Assembly (NCBI GenBank): GCA_935421135.1
Contig: OW285187.1
Span: 33,854,818 to 33,918,817, forward strand
Length of the DNA stretch: 64,000 bases
Reading direction: 5' to 3'
Source of the DNA: Bugulina stolonifera
Taxonomy: Eukaryota; Bryozoa; Gymnolaemata; Cheilostomatida; Bugulidae
Position 1 is the first letter of the stretch, and every line of letters starts with the position of its first letter. A program made the position numbers and the translations under genes. The notes under the pieces were generated by a model. It searched no databases, was not told where the DNA came from, and saw only the letters and a program-made list of their open reading frames with translations. Shown in pieces: positions 1 to 12,800 of the stretch.

Positions 1-538
1 CACTAGGAAATCTCCGATCAGGCTTGTGGCTAGTGTAATGTAGAGATGGATCAATGATTGTTGAAGGCTTCTCTCTGAGGAAGTCGGCCAACTGATTACA
101 ACTTGCATGGCTACCATTTTGTTCTGAGTTAATAAGTTCGGGTAATGAGTCTAGAGAATCACTTTCACCGTGTGAGCCACTTGTAATGGTGTCCAGTGGT
201 TCACCACATGTTATGATGTCCAGTGGTTCACCACTGGCGATTAATGCAGAGACTGGTAAACCTGTGGATCATATAGAGACGAGACTTCTTGATTACTTTA
301 TCAACTAGACATCAAATATTTGGGTAAACATTGAATACATACTGCTGATGGTAAAAAGAACTAAGTATTTTTATTCATTTCCAAAAGATCATTTTTACCA
401 CCATTATCAACTCACTATCAGCCGACACAAGGTAAATAGAATGGGACATAAGAAACAAGAAATATTAGTATTTATACCTGGAGTATTTATATCCTGAAAA
501 TACTCATCAGAATAATCTTCCATAACAAGTGAGTTCAT
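1..538 (-). CDS. Unidentified gene, 5' two coding exons (partial)
   Basis: I do not recognise the product. Exon 1 is 538-478: an ATG at 538-536 (a second in-frame ATG at 523-521, and an in-frame stop upstream of the first) opens 20 codons rich in Asp, Glu and Tyr and ends in phase 1 before a GTATAA donor. Exon 2 starts at 261 after a TGATCCACAG acceptor, restores the frame exactly and stays open for 86 codons to the window edge. The protein is acidic and Ser/Thr-rich and contains a small internal repeat, SGEPLDIIT followed by CGEPLDTIT. No domain is visible; the low-complexity acidic character would suit the N-terminus of a regulatory protein, but that is a guess. It lies downstream of, and on the same strand as, the zinc-finger gene, and its first intron is also phase 1. 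Confidence 0.6.
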
Positions 539-2850
539 AAAATACACACTTTACCCCAATATCACGCTATTGGAGGAGTGGTATGGCCCAGAAACTAATA
601 GCAACACTAAGAAATGTATGGTATTCATTCCTTCTCAAATACCTCTGATGACTTTTAGGAATTATCGTTGATCATTGTACAACGTGCCAACAAACAAAAG
701 ATGCAACATTGAAATAATAACATAATATAACACCAGAAAAGTCAATGGAATAATATTATGTTTCCCTGTTTAGGTATTCAGTTGTTCAATGTATCTAGAA
801 GTGAATGCTGCAACTGTCGGGAGAAATTTCTACTGACATGTATTGATAACCCTATCCACATGTAATGCTGACTGAGATAAAATAATGTTATACACTATAA
901 TACAATGCACTCTTAGAGTAGACAGCATTACAACTTTATAATAATCATAATATGTTCATAAAGCAAAGATGGAAGAAAAGGGAGGGTAATCAAGATGAGG
1001 CATTGATATGGCCTTGGTAATGTTGGCAAGTATTTCAAGCTGAACAAAGACCTCTTTCCTGCCACCACACAGTAGCTATCATACAATGTAAGATGAATAG
1101 ACAGTGATATTATGTGATAAAGTACATGCTATAGTCTATAAATAGTCTAGTCTATATTATAGACTCTATAACTATTATAATACTGACTTACCAATGTTTC
1201 CTAATATGCCACTGCTCTGTCCTTTCAGTACCGATCATTTTGGCATGGACCAACACCAATTCAAACTAAAAACATAAATGCAACAGTATTATCACTGGAG
1301 CATTATCACTGCACACCATAATATTGTAAGGAGTTAAAGAACGTTTTTGACACATTACAAGTAGCCTCTTGTTCAATACATCATTTGAAACTGGCAGGTT
1401 TTACCCAGACAGGTTAAAGCAACATTCTCCAAAATATTGGTGAGCCACATGAATAATGTGATGTAATGTATATTAATTATCAAATTTCTGTTCATACAAG
1501 TTGATAAAAATACAATAAAGAAAAACAAACTACAGTCAACGATTTTATGACACTATCATAACTATGGCTCTCATGGTTTTCGGTTCGATTTCAAATGACG
1601 TAATTTAACCAATTTACATACATGTAGATTCTTTCTCACCCTCTAGCAACCTTTCAGGCCAGGTACTTCCTTTAGCATCCAGCACCAGAGTCTACTAAAT
1701 CATTCAAACTCAAACAGACAATGTCTGTCTATCGGCCTACCTAGTGCCTACAGGCAGCGGACATGTAATACTGGTGTGTCCAGCTGGGTAGCTGAGACTC
1801 AGCCGTACAGCACACAAGGCAGAGTACAGGAGTCAGAACTGGCTGACCAAGCAAGGGGGCTAGAGAAAGAGAGGGGGTAGATCCAACCCGGCAGGACCAT
1901 AAGCACACAACGAGGTAGTGGGCTGACGAAGAAAGAGTCCCAGGGGACCGAAGGACTGATGCAAAATATAAACAGTGCAGACAGCATACTCAAACCTATG
2001 AGTCATCACATGTAGAACAAGTTTACTTGCTAGTTATACTCAGCACTCGCACCTTCTACTCAGTACATGTATCAACAGGGTTGATAGACCACTCTCGACC
2101 CTACTGTTCAACTAAGCTAGCCAGGCAGGGAAGACATTACATCATTTACCCTTTACAAGTAATAATATCATTATAACCAATTATTGGTTAGTACAGTACA
2201 CAGCTGGTACATTTACACAGGATAGTACTACTAGTAAGGCGAAAACATTACAATCATACAAGCGGGGTTGAATTTGTCATTTCTGTAAATCAGAGAATAG
2301 GGACTGTAATTGCTGGTAATTTTGAATTCATTTTTCTAGCACTTGAATTACCCAAGTAATTTTACTGTGAAGCCTTGGAAGTAGCTACACGACTGTATAT
2401 TGAACAATCCTACCTAAAGCACAACAACTAAAACTTGCACTTCATTGTTCTAGAGTTCATATCGCATTAGTAAATATTTCCTACAATGCTGCTATGACTG
2501 GCAGGAGCAGATAACAACTCGTGACTACATGATTTGTATGCGATTACTTGCATTTATGCCGATGCATGCTGTTGCTATTGCCCAGAATAATTGTTTGTAC
2601 CTAAGGCTAAAAAATCACTCCAGAGTGTGTAGGCTTGAAAAAGTGTATTCAGTAGAAGATGTGTAGAGTCCAGAGTGCAATGTAAAACTGAATTGCTTTC
2701 TCTTTTATATGTTGTTCAGGTTTGACAAGACTTCCTTTTCTCCCTATAAACACACTAGCTAGCAGAAAGCACATAAAGGTAAAATTTTATTAAAATATAG
2801 ACAGTATATAATAATTATGTGAATAAGAATAGCAATATATCATAATATTT
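539..2850. other. Intergenic DNA, no gene supported
   Basis: AT-rich sequence between the minus-strand partial gene and the repeats downstream of the zinc-finger gene. A locally GC-richer patch at about 1780-1960 contains a 64-codon minus-strand open frame with no homology that I recognise and no convincing splice context. It could be promoter or untranslated sequence of the leftmost gene. I see nothing else that I can support. Confidence 0.5.
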
Positions 2851-2977
2851 ATCAGAATAAAACCAAAGTGTTCAAAACCATTTCATTACTAATTAGTTTC
2901 GTGTTAAAAACACTTATCAGATAAATAATGGTTTAGAGTGGTCGAAATGGTTTTGAACACTTTGGTTTTATTCTGAT
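2851..2977. repeat. Perfect 34-bp fold-back
   Basis: The 34 bases at 2851-2884 recur as an exact reverse complement at 2944-2977, separated by 59 bases. The arms begin ATCAGAATAAAACC. It has the form of a short MITE or fold-back element and would give a stable hairpin transcript. Its right arm leads directly into the 189-bp tandem duplication. Confidence 0.9.
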
Positions 2978-3344
2978 ATTTTAGCTCTGAACTGTTTTAT
3001 CAAGCACTTTTGCCATTGTTGCAATTTTATTTCATACTACAGTGGAACTTGCTAAATTCAAACTCCAAGGGACCACCATAATTGGTTTGAATTAGGCCGA
3101 GTTCGAATTATGTGATCCCTTTATTTTATATAATGACATGCATCACAAGTACAGTTTTATTCTGATATTTTAGCTCTGAACTGTTTTATCAAGCACTTTT
3201 GCCATTGTTGCAATTTTATTTCATATTACAGTGGAACTTGTTTAATTCAAACTCCAAGGGACCACCATAATTGGTTTGAATTAGGCCGAGTTCGAATTAT
3301 GTGATCCCTTTATTTTATATAATGACATGCATCACAAGTACAGT
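2971..3344. repeat. 189-bp tandem duplication
   Basis: Two nearly identical copies with a 189-bp offset: TTCTGATATT begins at 2971 and again at 3160. Each copy contains the left end of the pogo-like element annotated next, so an element end and its flank were duplicated together. Confidence 0.9.
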
Positions 3345-3649
3345 ATAAAAATGCATTTAGCTAAGGAACAGTAAAGTAATTAGTGGGTTTTTCCAGCTTA
3401 GTTTGAGCAGAAACATATTGCAGTTAACTACTAATAACTACTAGCAAAGATTATTAGGTGACTAATGGTGGCTGTGCTAGTATTATCATTGATTATAGTG
3501 TGAGCCTAAGCCGAATGAAGTTTGAATTACAGATACTAAGTTTGAATCATTTGAAGCCATTTATATACTGCTCAGCAGGGATCAAGGCTAACAGTTTGAA
3601 CTAATCAAGTTTCTGATTTATCCAACGTTGAATTAAGCAAGTTCTACTG
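3229..3649. mobile_element. pogo/Tigger-like MITE
   Basis: The left end CAGTGGAACTTGTTTAATTC at 3229 matches the inverted right end (GAATTAAGCAAGTTCTACTG, ending at about 3649-3650). Both ends are flanked by TA, the target duplication of the Tc1/mariner-pogo superfamily. No transposase is present. Another left end lies at 3040, in the duplicated segment, and a diverged fragment lies at 6325-6418. Confidence 0.75.
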
Positions 3650-3843
3650 TATTATAATATATTCAGATAGATAACATAATTATACACAATCTAACTTTGT
3701 ACTATAAGAACGTTATTACAGTCACTCAGTGTTTACAACATGTACAATATGGAGTCTAATGAATACTTTGGTTACTCATGTGGATTATTAGAAAACAAAT
3801 TTGTGAATACTTGATAGTCACACCATGCACAATTGTATGGCTT

Positions 3844-6800
3844 CTACCCATTGTGCTTTCTCATGCGGTTTGATAGATGGCTATTTTGGTAACATTCATA
3901 GTCACACAGCGTACACTTGTATGGTTTCTCCCCAGTGTGGGTTCTCATGTGCACAGATAGAGCACCACTGAGTGAACATCGATGGCCACACAATGTACAC
4001 TTGTATGGTTTCTCCCCAGTGTGGGTTCTCATGTGCCCAGATAGATGGCTACTTTGTGAACAATGATAGTCACACAACGTACACTTGTATGGTTTCTCCC
4101 CAGTATGTGTTCTCATGTGGCTAGATAGAGCACCACTGTGTGAAGACTGATAGTCACACAGTGTACACTTGTATGGTTTCTCACCAGTGTGTGTTCTCTT
4201 GTGCTTTGATAGAGCACCACTGCGTGAAGACCGATAGTCACACAGCGTACACTTGTATGGTTTCTCCCCAGTGTGTGTTTTCATGTGAGTTGATAGACGA
4301 CTGCTTCGTGAACACCCATAGTCACACAGCGTACACTTGTGTGGTTTCTCCCCAGTGTGTGTGCTCATGTGAACAGATAGAGCCCCACTGTATGAACACC
4401 GATAGTCACACAACGTACACTTGTATGGTTTCTCCCCAGTGTGTGCTCTCATGTGGGCAGATAGATGACCACTGTGTGAACACCGATAGTCACACAGCGT
4501 ACACTTGTATGGTTTCTCCCCAGTGTGTGTTCTTATGTGACCTGATAGACTACCACTGTGTGAACACTGATAGTCACACAGCGTACACTTGTATGGTTTC
4601 TCCCCAGTGTGTGTTCTCATATGGTTTGAAAGAACATTACTGTACGAACACCGGTAGTCACACAGCGTACACTTGTATGGTTTCTCCCCAGTGTGTGTTC
4701 TCATGTGAGTTGATAGATGACTACTTCGTGAACACCGATAGTCACACAGCGTACACTTGTGTGGTTTCTCCCCAGTGTGTGTTCGCATGTGGACATATAG
4801 AACATATTTCCGTGAACATCGATAGTCGCACAGAGTACACTTGAAGGGTTTGCGTTTCCCTGTTATAAAAATAAAAAATGCTACAAATTAGCCCGTTAAA
4901 GAAATCTACCACTAAAGCAGCTATTGTAAAGGTAAACACTATGCTAGGTTAAACTGGACATAAATGTAATTGCTTTCTCTCTTACTACTACAGGTTACAC
5001 ATAAACATCAGATATTGATATGCGGATATAGTGACAGACTCAGAGAGTATTACTTCTTGTTAGAAGTTAGATTATTATGATACCCATACATGTAGATTTA
5101 TACCTTCTTCTTGACACAAGTCTGGTAACAAATTCGTCAAACTTATTCATATAATTACTATTTACTTCTCTTGTACTATAACTATTATACAGAATACGGC
5201 TACTTTGGATTGTTTCTGATTAGTATAATATACTATATACTTACGGTAAAGGGACAGTTCGAAACAAGACATTTTACAACGGGACAGTTCAAAACAGGAC
5301 AGTTCGAAACTGTGTAGATTACATTTAGAAGAACACAACTCACAAATAATTAACTTTAATTAACTAAATAAAAAAATACCAAAAATAAAAATTAGTGGAA
5401 ATCTGGTGCTTGGAGTTAGGCGTTTCGCGCTGTCCGGTGTTGAACTGTCTACTTTCGAAATGTCCTGTTTCGAACTGTCTTTTTCGAACAGTCGCATATT
5501 CGTAGAATACATTATGAGCAGCCATTACAGTCTATTTAATTGATACAATAAATATGTTTAGCGCATCTGCTAGGGAAGACAACTCTATATACAGCCTTAT
5601 TATACCCTAAAAGCAGAAATATTTTGCTAATCCTGGAGCAATTTGCGATAGAAATATTTAGCGAGTTCGGCTTATCGGCTTATCGCGAAATTTGCTCAAG
5701 TCCCAAAATTGATGTTTAAGCATATTCCAGCATTAAAACCAAGCTTAGCTAAGCTCTATGTTTACTCAGATTTAAACCCCACTTACATACAGTGCAAAAC
5801 TACAACTGACTCCTATATAGTGCAGCAAGCCTACCTGTGAGGTAAAGTAATTACTATAACTTGTTAAAAAATCCCCTGATTAAGCTCCTACTCTAGGCTA
5901 CTTACCATTACCAATTATGTTATAGCAAATACTTGCTGCTTTGTGAAATATTCAACTATGTATCATATAGCTATATAGCTGCATGTATGGTCTGTTTAAG
6001 CCAGAAATTATTTAAATCAGTTTGAAAGCAGATATTAATAGCGATGGAAATTATTTGCCTCGCGAAGCAAAATGTATCTGCTTTTAGGGTATGCATGCAC
6101 AGCTGTTCATTTGCTGCTACAACCAATTGTAGCAAGTAGAAGAAACTCTATTACCTGTTGTCTTTCTTACATCATCACACCTGACTAGTTCCAGTCTCAA
6201 TTCCATATCTGAAATATACAATAGTATACCATTGAGCAGTGGGCCCAATTGTTTTTGTTAGAGGGCCAAACAGGAGACTGGACCCAAAGCTTGGGGCCAG
6301 GTATTAGTACAAAAGTATACATACCGTGGAACTTGCTTAATTCAAACTCCAATGGACCATCATAATTGGTATGAATTAGGCCGAGTTTGAATTATGTGAT
6401 CCCTTTATTTTATATAAGTACTTGGATGCCTACTTGACAAATATTAATATGTAAATAATATAAAATAATGTAGTAGCACATGGCTATGCATGTATGCATT
6501 AATTTCATTTTCTTCCACTGTCAATATAATTGAAGAAAGACAAGTGTCAACATAACAGCTTCCTATTTAATAGAACTTCATGTATTGTTCAGTAGGCCTA
6601 CACCAGGGGTTCCCAATCTTTTTCACTCTATTCCCCTTTTGCGTTGAATCAGAGTATTAAATTCCCCCCACCACATTTGAATATTATCCAAGACCAAAAG
6701 ACAATGGTAAAAGGGTTACTTTCAGACTTTATTGTAGAATGTAGATAAAATATTATGCAAAATATAATGAAATAATATTGGGCATGACATGTCTACAGTA

Positions 6801-9800
6801 CGATATTATACTTAATGCGATCTCTGCTGTTGCTCGTTTTGACAAAGCTCTTCAATGCGAGGCGTAGTTTGGGATAGAGCACAATGTAAATCCTCTTCCA
6901 CCTGCAGCCGGTTACGTTCTTTAGATTTGATGCCAAGTAAAATTGAAAAAGTCGATTCACAAAGATATGTAGTTGCGAATGGTAGAATATTTCAGAGGGC
7001 AATCTTTGCGATTCTTGGGTAACTAATTATCATTGTTGGCCAAAACTCGGTAAATGTCATTGTTCCAAATGAGAGTTTTGCAGCCGAGTCAAATTTAAGC
7101 CCAAGGAACTCGTTCTGGCATTCATCTGGTAATTTTAATACAGATAGCTATCATACTGATACTGACCTGCTTGAAGTGAAATGTGTCAATTCTGCTGCCA
7201 CACTGTTGAGTAGCTTGATTACTTGTGTAAAGGTGCAAACACACGGTAGCGTTTTGGGGCAAGCGTCAAACGCTATGCCCTTGATAAACACACAGGGCGA
7301 ACGAAGAGCGCGGCGATTTAACCATTAGCCAATGACATATCGGTATATATTCACTCCGCGATGATCCACGTGTTTATGCTTACCAACTCTGTTTAGCAGC
7401 CAATCAGCTTCGAGCGGATCGTCTCAACACTTCGGCTGGCTCAGCTCGAGCGTTTTGAGAGCGTTGGCACTCTGGCGATTCGGGAGCGTCAAATTCGCCC
7501 CAAAACGCTCCGTGTGTTTGGACCATGAGTCACCAGCTGTTAAATAGCTAATACCATTTTACAGTATTAACTGCCAGCCAATAACAACGCAGCATTATAG
7601 GACTCAGCTGTGGAAAATACACAGAGTATGAAAATTCCCCCCTGTGCATCCAAAATTCCCCCTGGGGGAACCCCTGGCCTACACTTAAAACTGCAACACT
7701 GCAGATGGGCAACAAGTTATGCATCACATGTACAGGACTAGAGTATTATAATGTAATAACAGCATTAGGAGACCGTTACTGTTTGCTATCTTGCTTTCAA
7801 CTGAATTATAACAGAGTTCCAGGTAAAATGATGACTCATAATGGTTCATTCACATTGCCGTTTATACTAACTACTAGCGGCGAGCGGCCAACGCTAACCA
7901 CGACTATATTATATAGTGACATGCTCCAGTGAGCGGTAGGGGTCAATGAGTTGAACAAGCTGAACTTTAAACCCCGCCGCTAACTAACACGTGCCAGCTA
8001 TAGTATAGTAATAGCTAACCACAATGTGGTTAGCGTTGGCCGGTTGCCACTAGTAGTTGGTATAAACGGCAGTGTGAATGTTACATAACACAGCTGTAAG
8101 TGATCTATTTTTCAGCAATTTTTAGGAATTTTATTTTTTGAGCAGCCAGAGACTTGTTTCAAACCCATGAAAACACCAGTTTGAATGTGACTGGGGTTTG
8201 AACCTGGGGCCTCTACGGCACCTAATTGCCTAGCATAGTGAACAGAACATGCTACCACTACACCAGCTCAGCAACCTTAAAAAAAGGAAGCTTCATCAGT
8301 GAGCAGTAGACATGCTCTGGGCGAACTGCACATGAGGCACCCCTCTTAGTATGGCCACCTTGTATGTAATAGGATGTTAGGGAGTTCCTTGCTAAAAATA
8401 AATCATTATATAAAAAAAGTGGCCAAAACCCCTAACATCCTATAAAGCGCGTGGTGGCCATACTAAAAGCGACGCTTCGTCCTCTGCAATAAAGTATTGG
8501 CACACCAAGGACATAATTATATACCCTCGGCCAAACAAACTTATGGGAATCTGTATGAAATTTTCCATCTTTATACAACAAGTGGAGGGCCTGCAGAGGT
8601 CAAGCAGAAACATTACAGTATTTTGCTTTGGATATCTACAAGAATATCTATGTGTCTTATTATATACATGCAATAAGACAAAGAGACTTACTTTGAGCAG
8701 AGGCCATTGTCATATCTCTTCTGTCATCCATTATGTTATCATTATTCATTGGTTCCAGCTTGATCTCTACATCTGTGAAAATAATGTCAAATTAGTTAAT
8801 ACCAAAGGTAGACCATTTCTATTATTTTTAATATAGGCTACAAAGAGCGTAAAAGGAAAGAGGGATCACTCAATGATAATACCCTGTCCCACCAAATACG
8901 CCTAATTTGGCGGTCCCGACGTTCCGTTATTCACTTACCCGCCATCTGCTTACTGGTAATTTGGACAGCTGTTCGACTTAAACGCGCAACTTAACGATTG
9001 TCATATTTACGATTCTGTATTTATATCTCATAAACATAAATAAATGGTTTATAAGACACCGTTGTAAATAAGCGCTTCTTATTGGTCTGCGGAACGCCAA
9101 TAGCCATAGTGGATTTGTACACAAGGTGGCACAACTCCTTACCTAATCCGGACCGCGTTTGGAGGGGGGACAGACAGTTTTTGGCCGGAGTGATCCCTCT
9201 TTCCTTTTACTCTCTTTGTAGGCTATATACAGAGGAACTTGAATAACTCGGCCCCGCATAACTCAAATATTTGGATAACCCAGCCTCCCCCATAAGATCC
9301 CTGCCTGGGCAATGATAATTGGCTTTAGATAACTCGGATTTTACTGCTCTTAGTGTCTTTGCGACCTAAATTTCAGGCACATGCCAATTGGCTAAAATAT
9401 TTTCCGTCACACATCCGCCACAGAGTCGTGAACAGACCGGCCTGGGCCAAAAAGCCAAATCCTCATTGTCCAGCAAAAACCTAGGTGTGCCGATGAGCTA
9501 GGGATAGTTTTGCCCGGCCAAGCAAAATCCCAGGTCAATAGCGCTTTTGGCCTCGGCCGAACGTACCCGAAGTACCCCTTAGCAGTCATTTAGCAAACAA
9601 CGTACCCCTTTGTAGCGAACAACGTACCCCTTTGTAAAACTGTGTTTAATCAAGAATGTCTTTGATATAATTCAATTAATATTACATGTGTGCATTATCT
9701 AAATGTGTCATCTAAACAAGTAAATAAATTATTTAATGATAAATATGTAATGTAGCTTTCATCAATTGTAGCGTTTTATGGCTTTCATACTGGTTTAGCC

Positions 9801-12800
9801 CAACTTCATTTGCATCAGCAAGCCATTTGATGTTCAGTCCGTTAATAAATAATGATAATTCATAATTTATAAGGTGTCTTCGCGACCTCTTGGACAGACC
9901 CGGGTCGCAAATAAAATTTACAAGATGGCCGTCCGACCAAGGCCAGAAGGACTATTGGCCTAGGATTTTGCTTGGCCGGACGAAACCATCCCTAGCTCAT
10001 CGGCACACCTGATTTCTTCGCGCGGAAATGAGGATTTTGCTTTTGGCCCAGGCCGGTGTGTTTGCGACCCTGTGACGGATGTGTGCCGGAAAATATTTTT
10101 GTAAATCGGCCTGGGTCTGAAGTTCAGGTCGCGAAGACACCTATAGTCTGTAACTGAAAATTACTGTCAAAAAGGTATTAAGTTGATAACTTGTTTTGCA
10201 CCCCCTAGATTTCTGAAATGTACCCCTAGGGGTACATGTACCCCAGGTTGGGAATCCCTGCTTTAGACAATGGATAAATAGATAAGGGCAACCATTGTTT
10301 ATCTTTCTTAGAGATTCATAATCAATCTCAAGTTAATTAGTAGGGCGATTTAAGAAGGAAATTGTTCAAAATTCAATGTCACAATGACTGAGTACTGAAC
10401 TTACAGCCTCGATCTTTCTGCTCCGAAAGACATGAACTAAGTGTTTATCTTAATAGTAAACATGAATACATCTACAGTTTCAAACTATCTTTGTTCAAAG
10501 TCTTGTCACGGTTTCTTCGTTGTCAACTCCGTAACAACTAAATGGTATTAATAGAGCATTTAAAGCCAATCTCAGTTAACTTTTCTAGTTACATCGGTTT
10601 ATTGTTTTCGCCTGCACAAAATTATCAAAGAAATTTTCAGCTGTCAGCTGTGGTCTTCTGATAATTCAACAGTAAGTGAATGCGCATTTTTAATTGTCAA
10701 CTCAGTAACAATATTTTGCCAAAAATATAAATTTTGCACAACTTTGATTTTTATCTAAGCTCTTTCTTAACAGAGGGCTGACATCATGGTAACTTTGTTT
10801 TCTTTTCACGTACAGTTAAAATGAACCAAATTGGTGTATAGTCATTGTTTGTCCACTTTGTTACATGTTCATTCCGTAACATAGCTTCAAATGGTTTTGC
10901 TTAATTTACTAGTTTCTAGGTAGGTAGCGAATATAATTTGTTTTTTCTAGGGTTGCCACACATACAAGCTTGCAACATGCACAGCAAAATCATCAATTTT
11001 TTTAAAGATTAGTGTGTAAACTGTAAAAAATAACATATTATGTTACGGAGTTGACATTCTGTGTTACAGAGTGGACATTTTGTCTATTGTTTATATATAA
11101 TGTCAACTCTGTAACAGTAATTAGTGAAGTAACTAATAATAATTAAGCTCTGCTGTTGCTTTCTTGGTGTTGCAGACCTCATGTTCTCCACGTGTGCCAA
11201 TTTTTAACAAAATCAGAGAACAAAAATTAAATCGGATTTTGAAACCCAATTTAACATATAATTTGAGAATCCCTCATTTTCTGTTGCCCTGGTCAGCTCA
11301 CTTTACCGATACTGGCCCAACCACTGAATAACTAATCTCAACCAACACAGATTTTGTGAGCAGTTTGGAGGTAAAGTATCAAAAGCTTGGTATAATAGAA
11401 AAAATAAATAAATTGAACTATATTTAAAAGACATTATTTTAGAATTCTGGAGAGTCTAACCTCCATTTTTGTGGGTTTTCCATTACACTGAACACAGTCA
11501 AATATTTGAGTAGATTTGTAGCGCATCTATAACAACACCAATGTAGTACTCCACAGCAACCTCTTTACAGTTACTACTGATACTAATACAATATTATAAT
11601 TAGGCACCTACCTGTTGGTAGCTCCATATCACTAGATTGAAACAGCTCAAGCTTTACTTTCTTGTCTGTAACAGAGATTAGATAGTGTATAGACCATATT
11701 ACACAACACACAGAAATATAAGCAGATAGAGCGCGATAACTATACATTACACAGATAAATACAACAATATAGGGTACACAATAAAACAAAACTACCTGGT
11801 ATATAGACAGATGTCAGTATGGTACAGAACACTACTTAGAGCAATAGTACATGCACCTGTAAGTATTTCGTGTTTCAATAAAAAGTGGCATTATGAAGCT
11901 GTAGTACAAGTTACATGCAACTTGAGTTTTCCACAGAAGTTGTCTTATCTCTGTCTCTAGGTCTAGATAATGCGGATAGATAACTCTTAAAAGCCATTTG
12001 CTATCAAATGTACTGCACTTGCAAATTAATCAGAATTATTATTGTATGACTAAACAGAAATAGGTCTACTTGACAATAGTTCAGAATGAGATCTATACAA
12101 CTAGTTGGCATTTTATTAGATTTGATTAGAAAAGTTAGAAAGTAAACGGATACTTCCTGAGCTTCACAAAATGAACCGATATCTATTCATTTCACGTTGA
12201 TTAAGCAGGAGGTTACGAGAGTGGTCTATCGCCCCTCCTTCTTTACATACACTAAGTGAGGTGTAGGTCTGACTAGCAGTATTATGTGTGTACTTGTGAT
12301 TATAACGACCAACAGGTCCAAGTTGTTTTCTATGCTTGTAACTTCATAGGTAAGACCCTACCCTAGTTGCTCTGGCCTTTGATTCCACGAGGAACTTAGG
12401 CTAAGAGATTGCTAGACTAGTGAGCACCACAAAGTTTATAAAGCATGGAGAAGTGACTTTACTAGAGTCCAAGCACCAAGCGACTAACATAGCAAAAGGT
12501 TCACTTTTATACAAAATCAACTTCTGGTTATATCAGGTGAGGGCTGGTGGGTGGTTGGTCTACACCAGGGATGCCCAAATGTGTCCCTTTGCATGGATTT
12601 CGGTGTCCCTTCATCACTTCTCAAATTTTACATACAAAAATGGTCTTTTGTGGCTTAGCAATGAAAGCAATTGCACTGCCCAAGTTACACTCAAAAATAC
12701 ATCACAATGTTAAAAATCACCACATTCGAAAATCCAAAAATATCTATAGCTGAAACAGAAGTAGATTTCTGTCAACGATTCAAAACCTACAACAAATTGA

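Larger units (their letters stand above)
6604..7676. mobile_element. hAT element with intact 8-bp target duplication
   Basis: The ends CAGGGGTTCCC (6604) and GGGAACCCCTG (ending 7676) are inverted, and are flanked by the identical octamer GCCTACAC at 6596-6603 and 7677-7684. CAGGG-type ends with an 8-bp duplication define the hAT superfamily. It is 1,073 bp long, contains a decayed transposase end and a second nested MITE, and lies in intron 3 of the zinc-finger gene. Too short and broken to be autonomous. Confidence 0.93.

Noticed and set aside
1799..1993. 64-codon minus-strand frame with hydrophobic stretches
   Set aside because: No splice context, no recognisable homology, and composition explained by a local purine-rich plus strand.
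4140..4844. 234-codon plus-strand frame with regular Cys and His
   Set aside because: Antisense shadow of the zinc-finger repeats on the minus strand; the finger linkers and ligands are intact only on the minus strand.
8543..8836. 97-codon plus-strand frame
   Set aside because: It is antisense to a spliced exon of the zinc-finger gene (8692-8772), which has good splice sites and phase on the minus strand.
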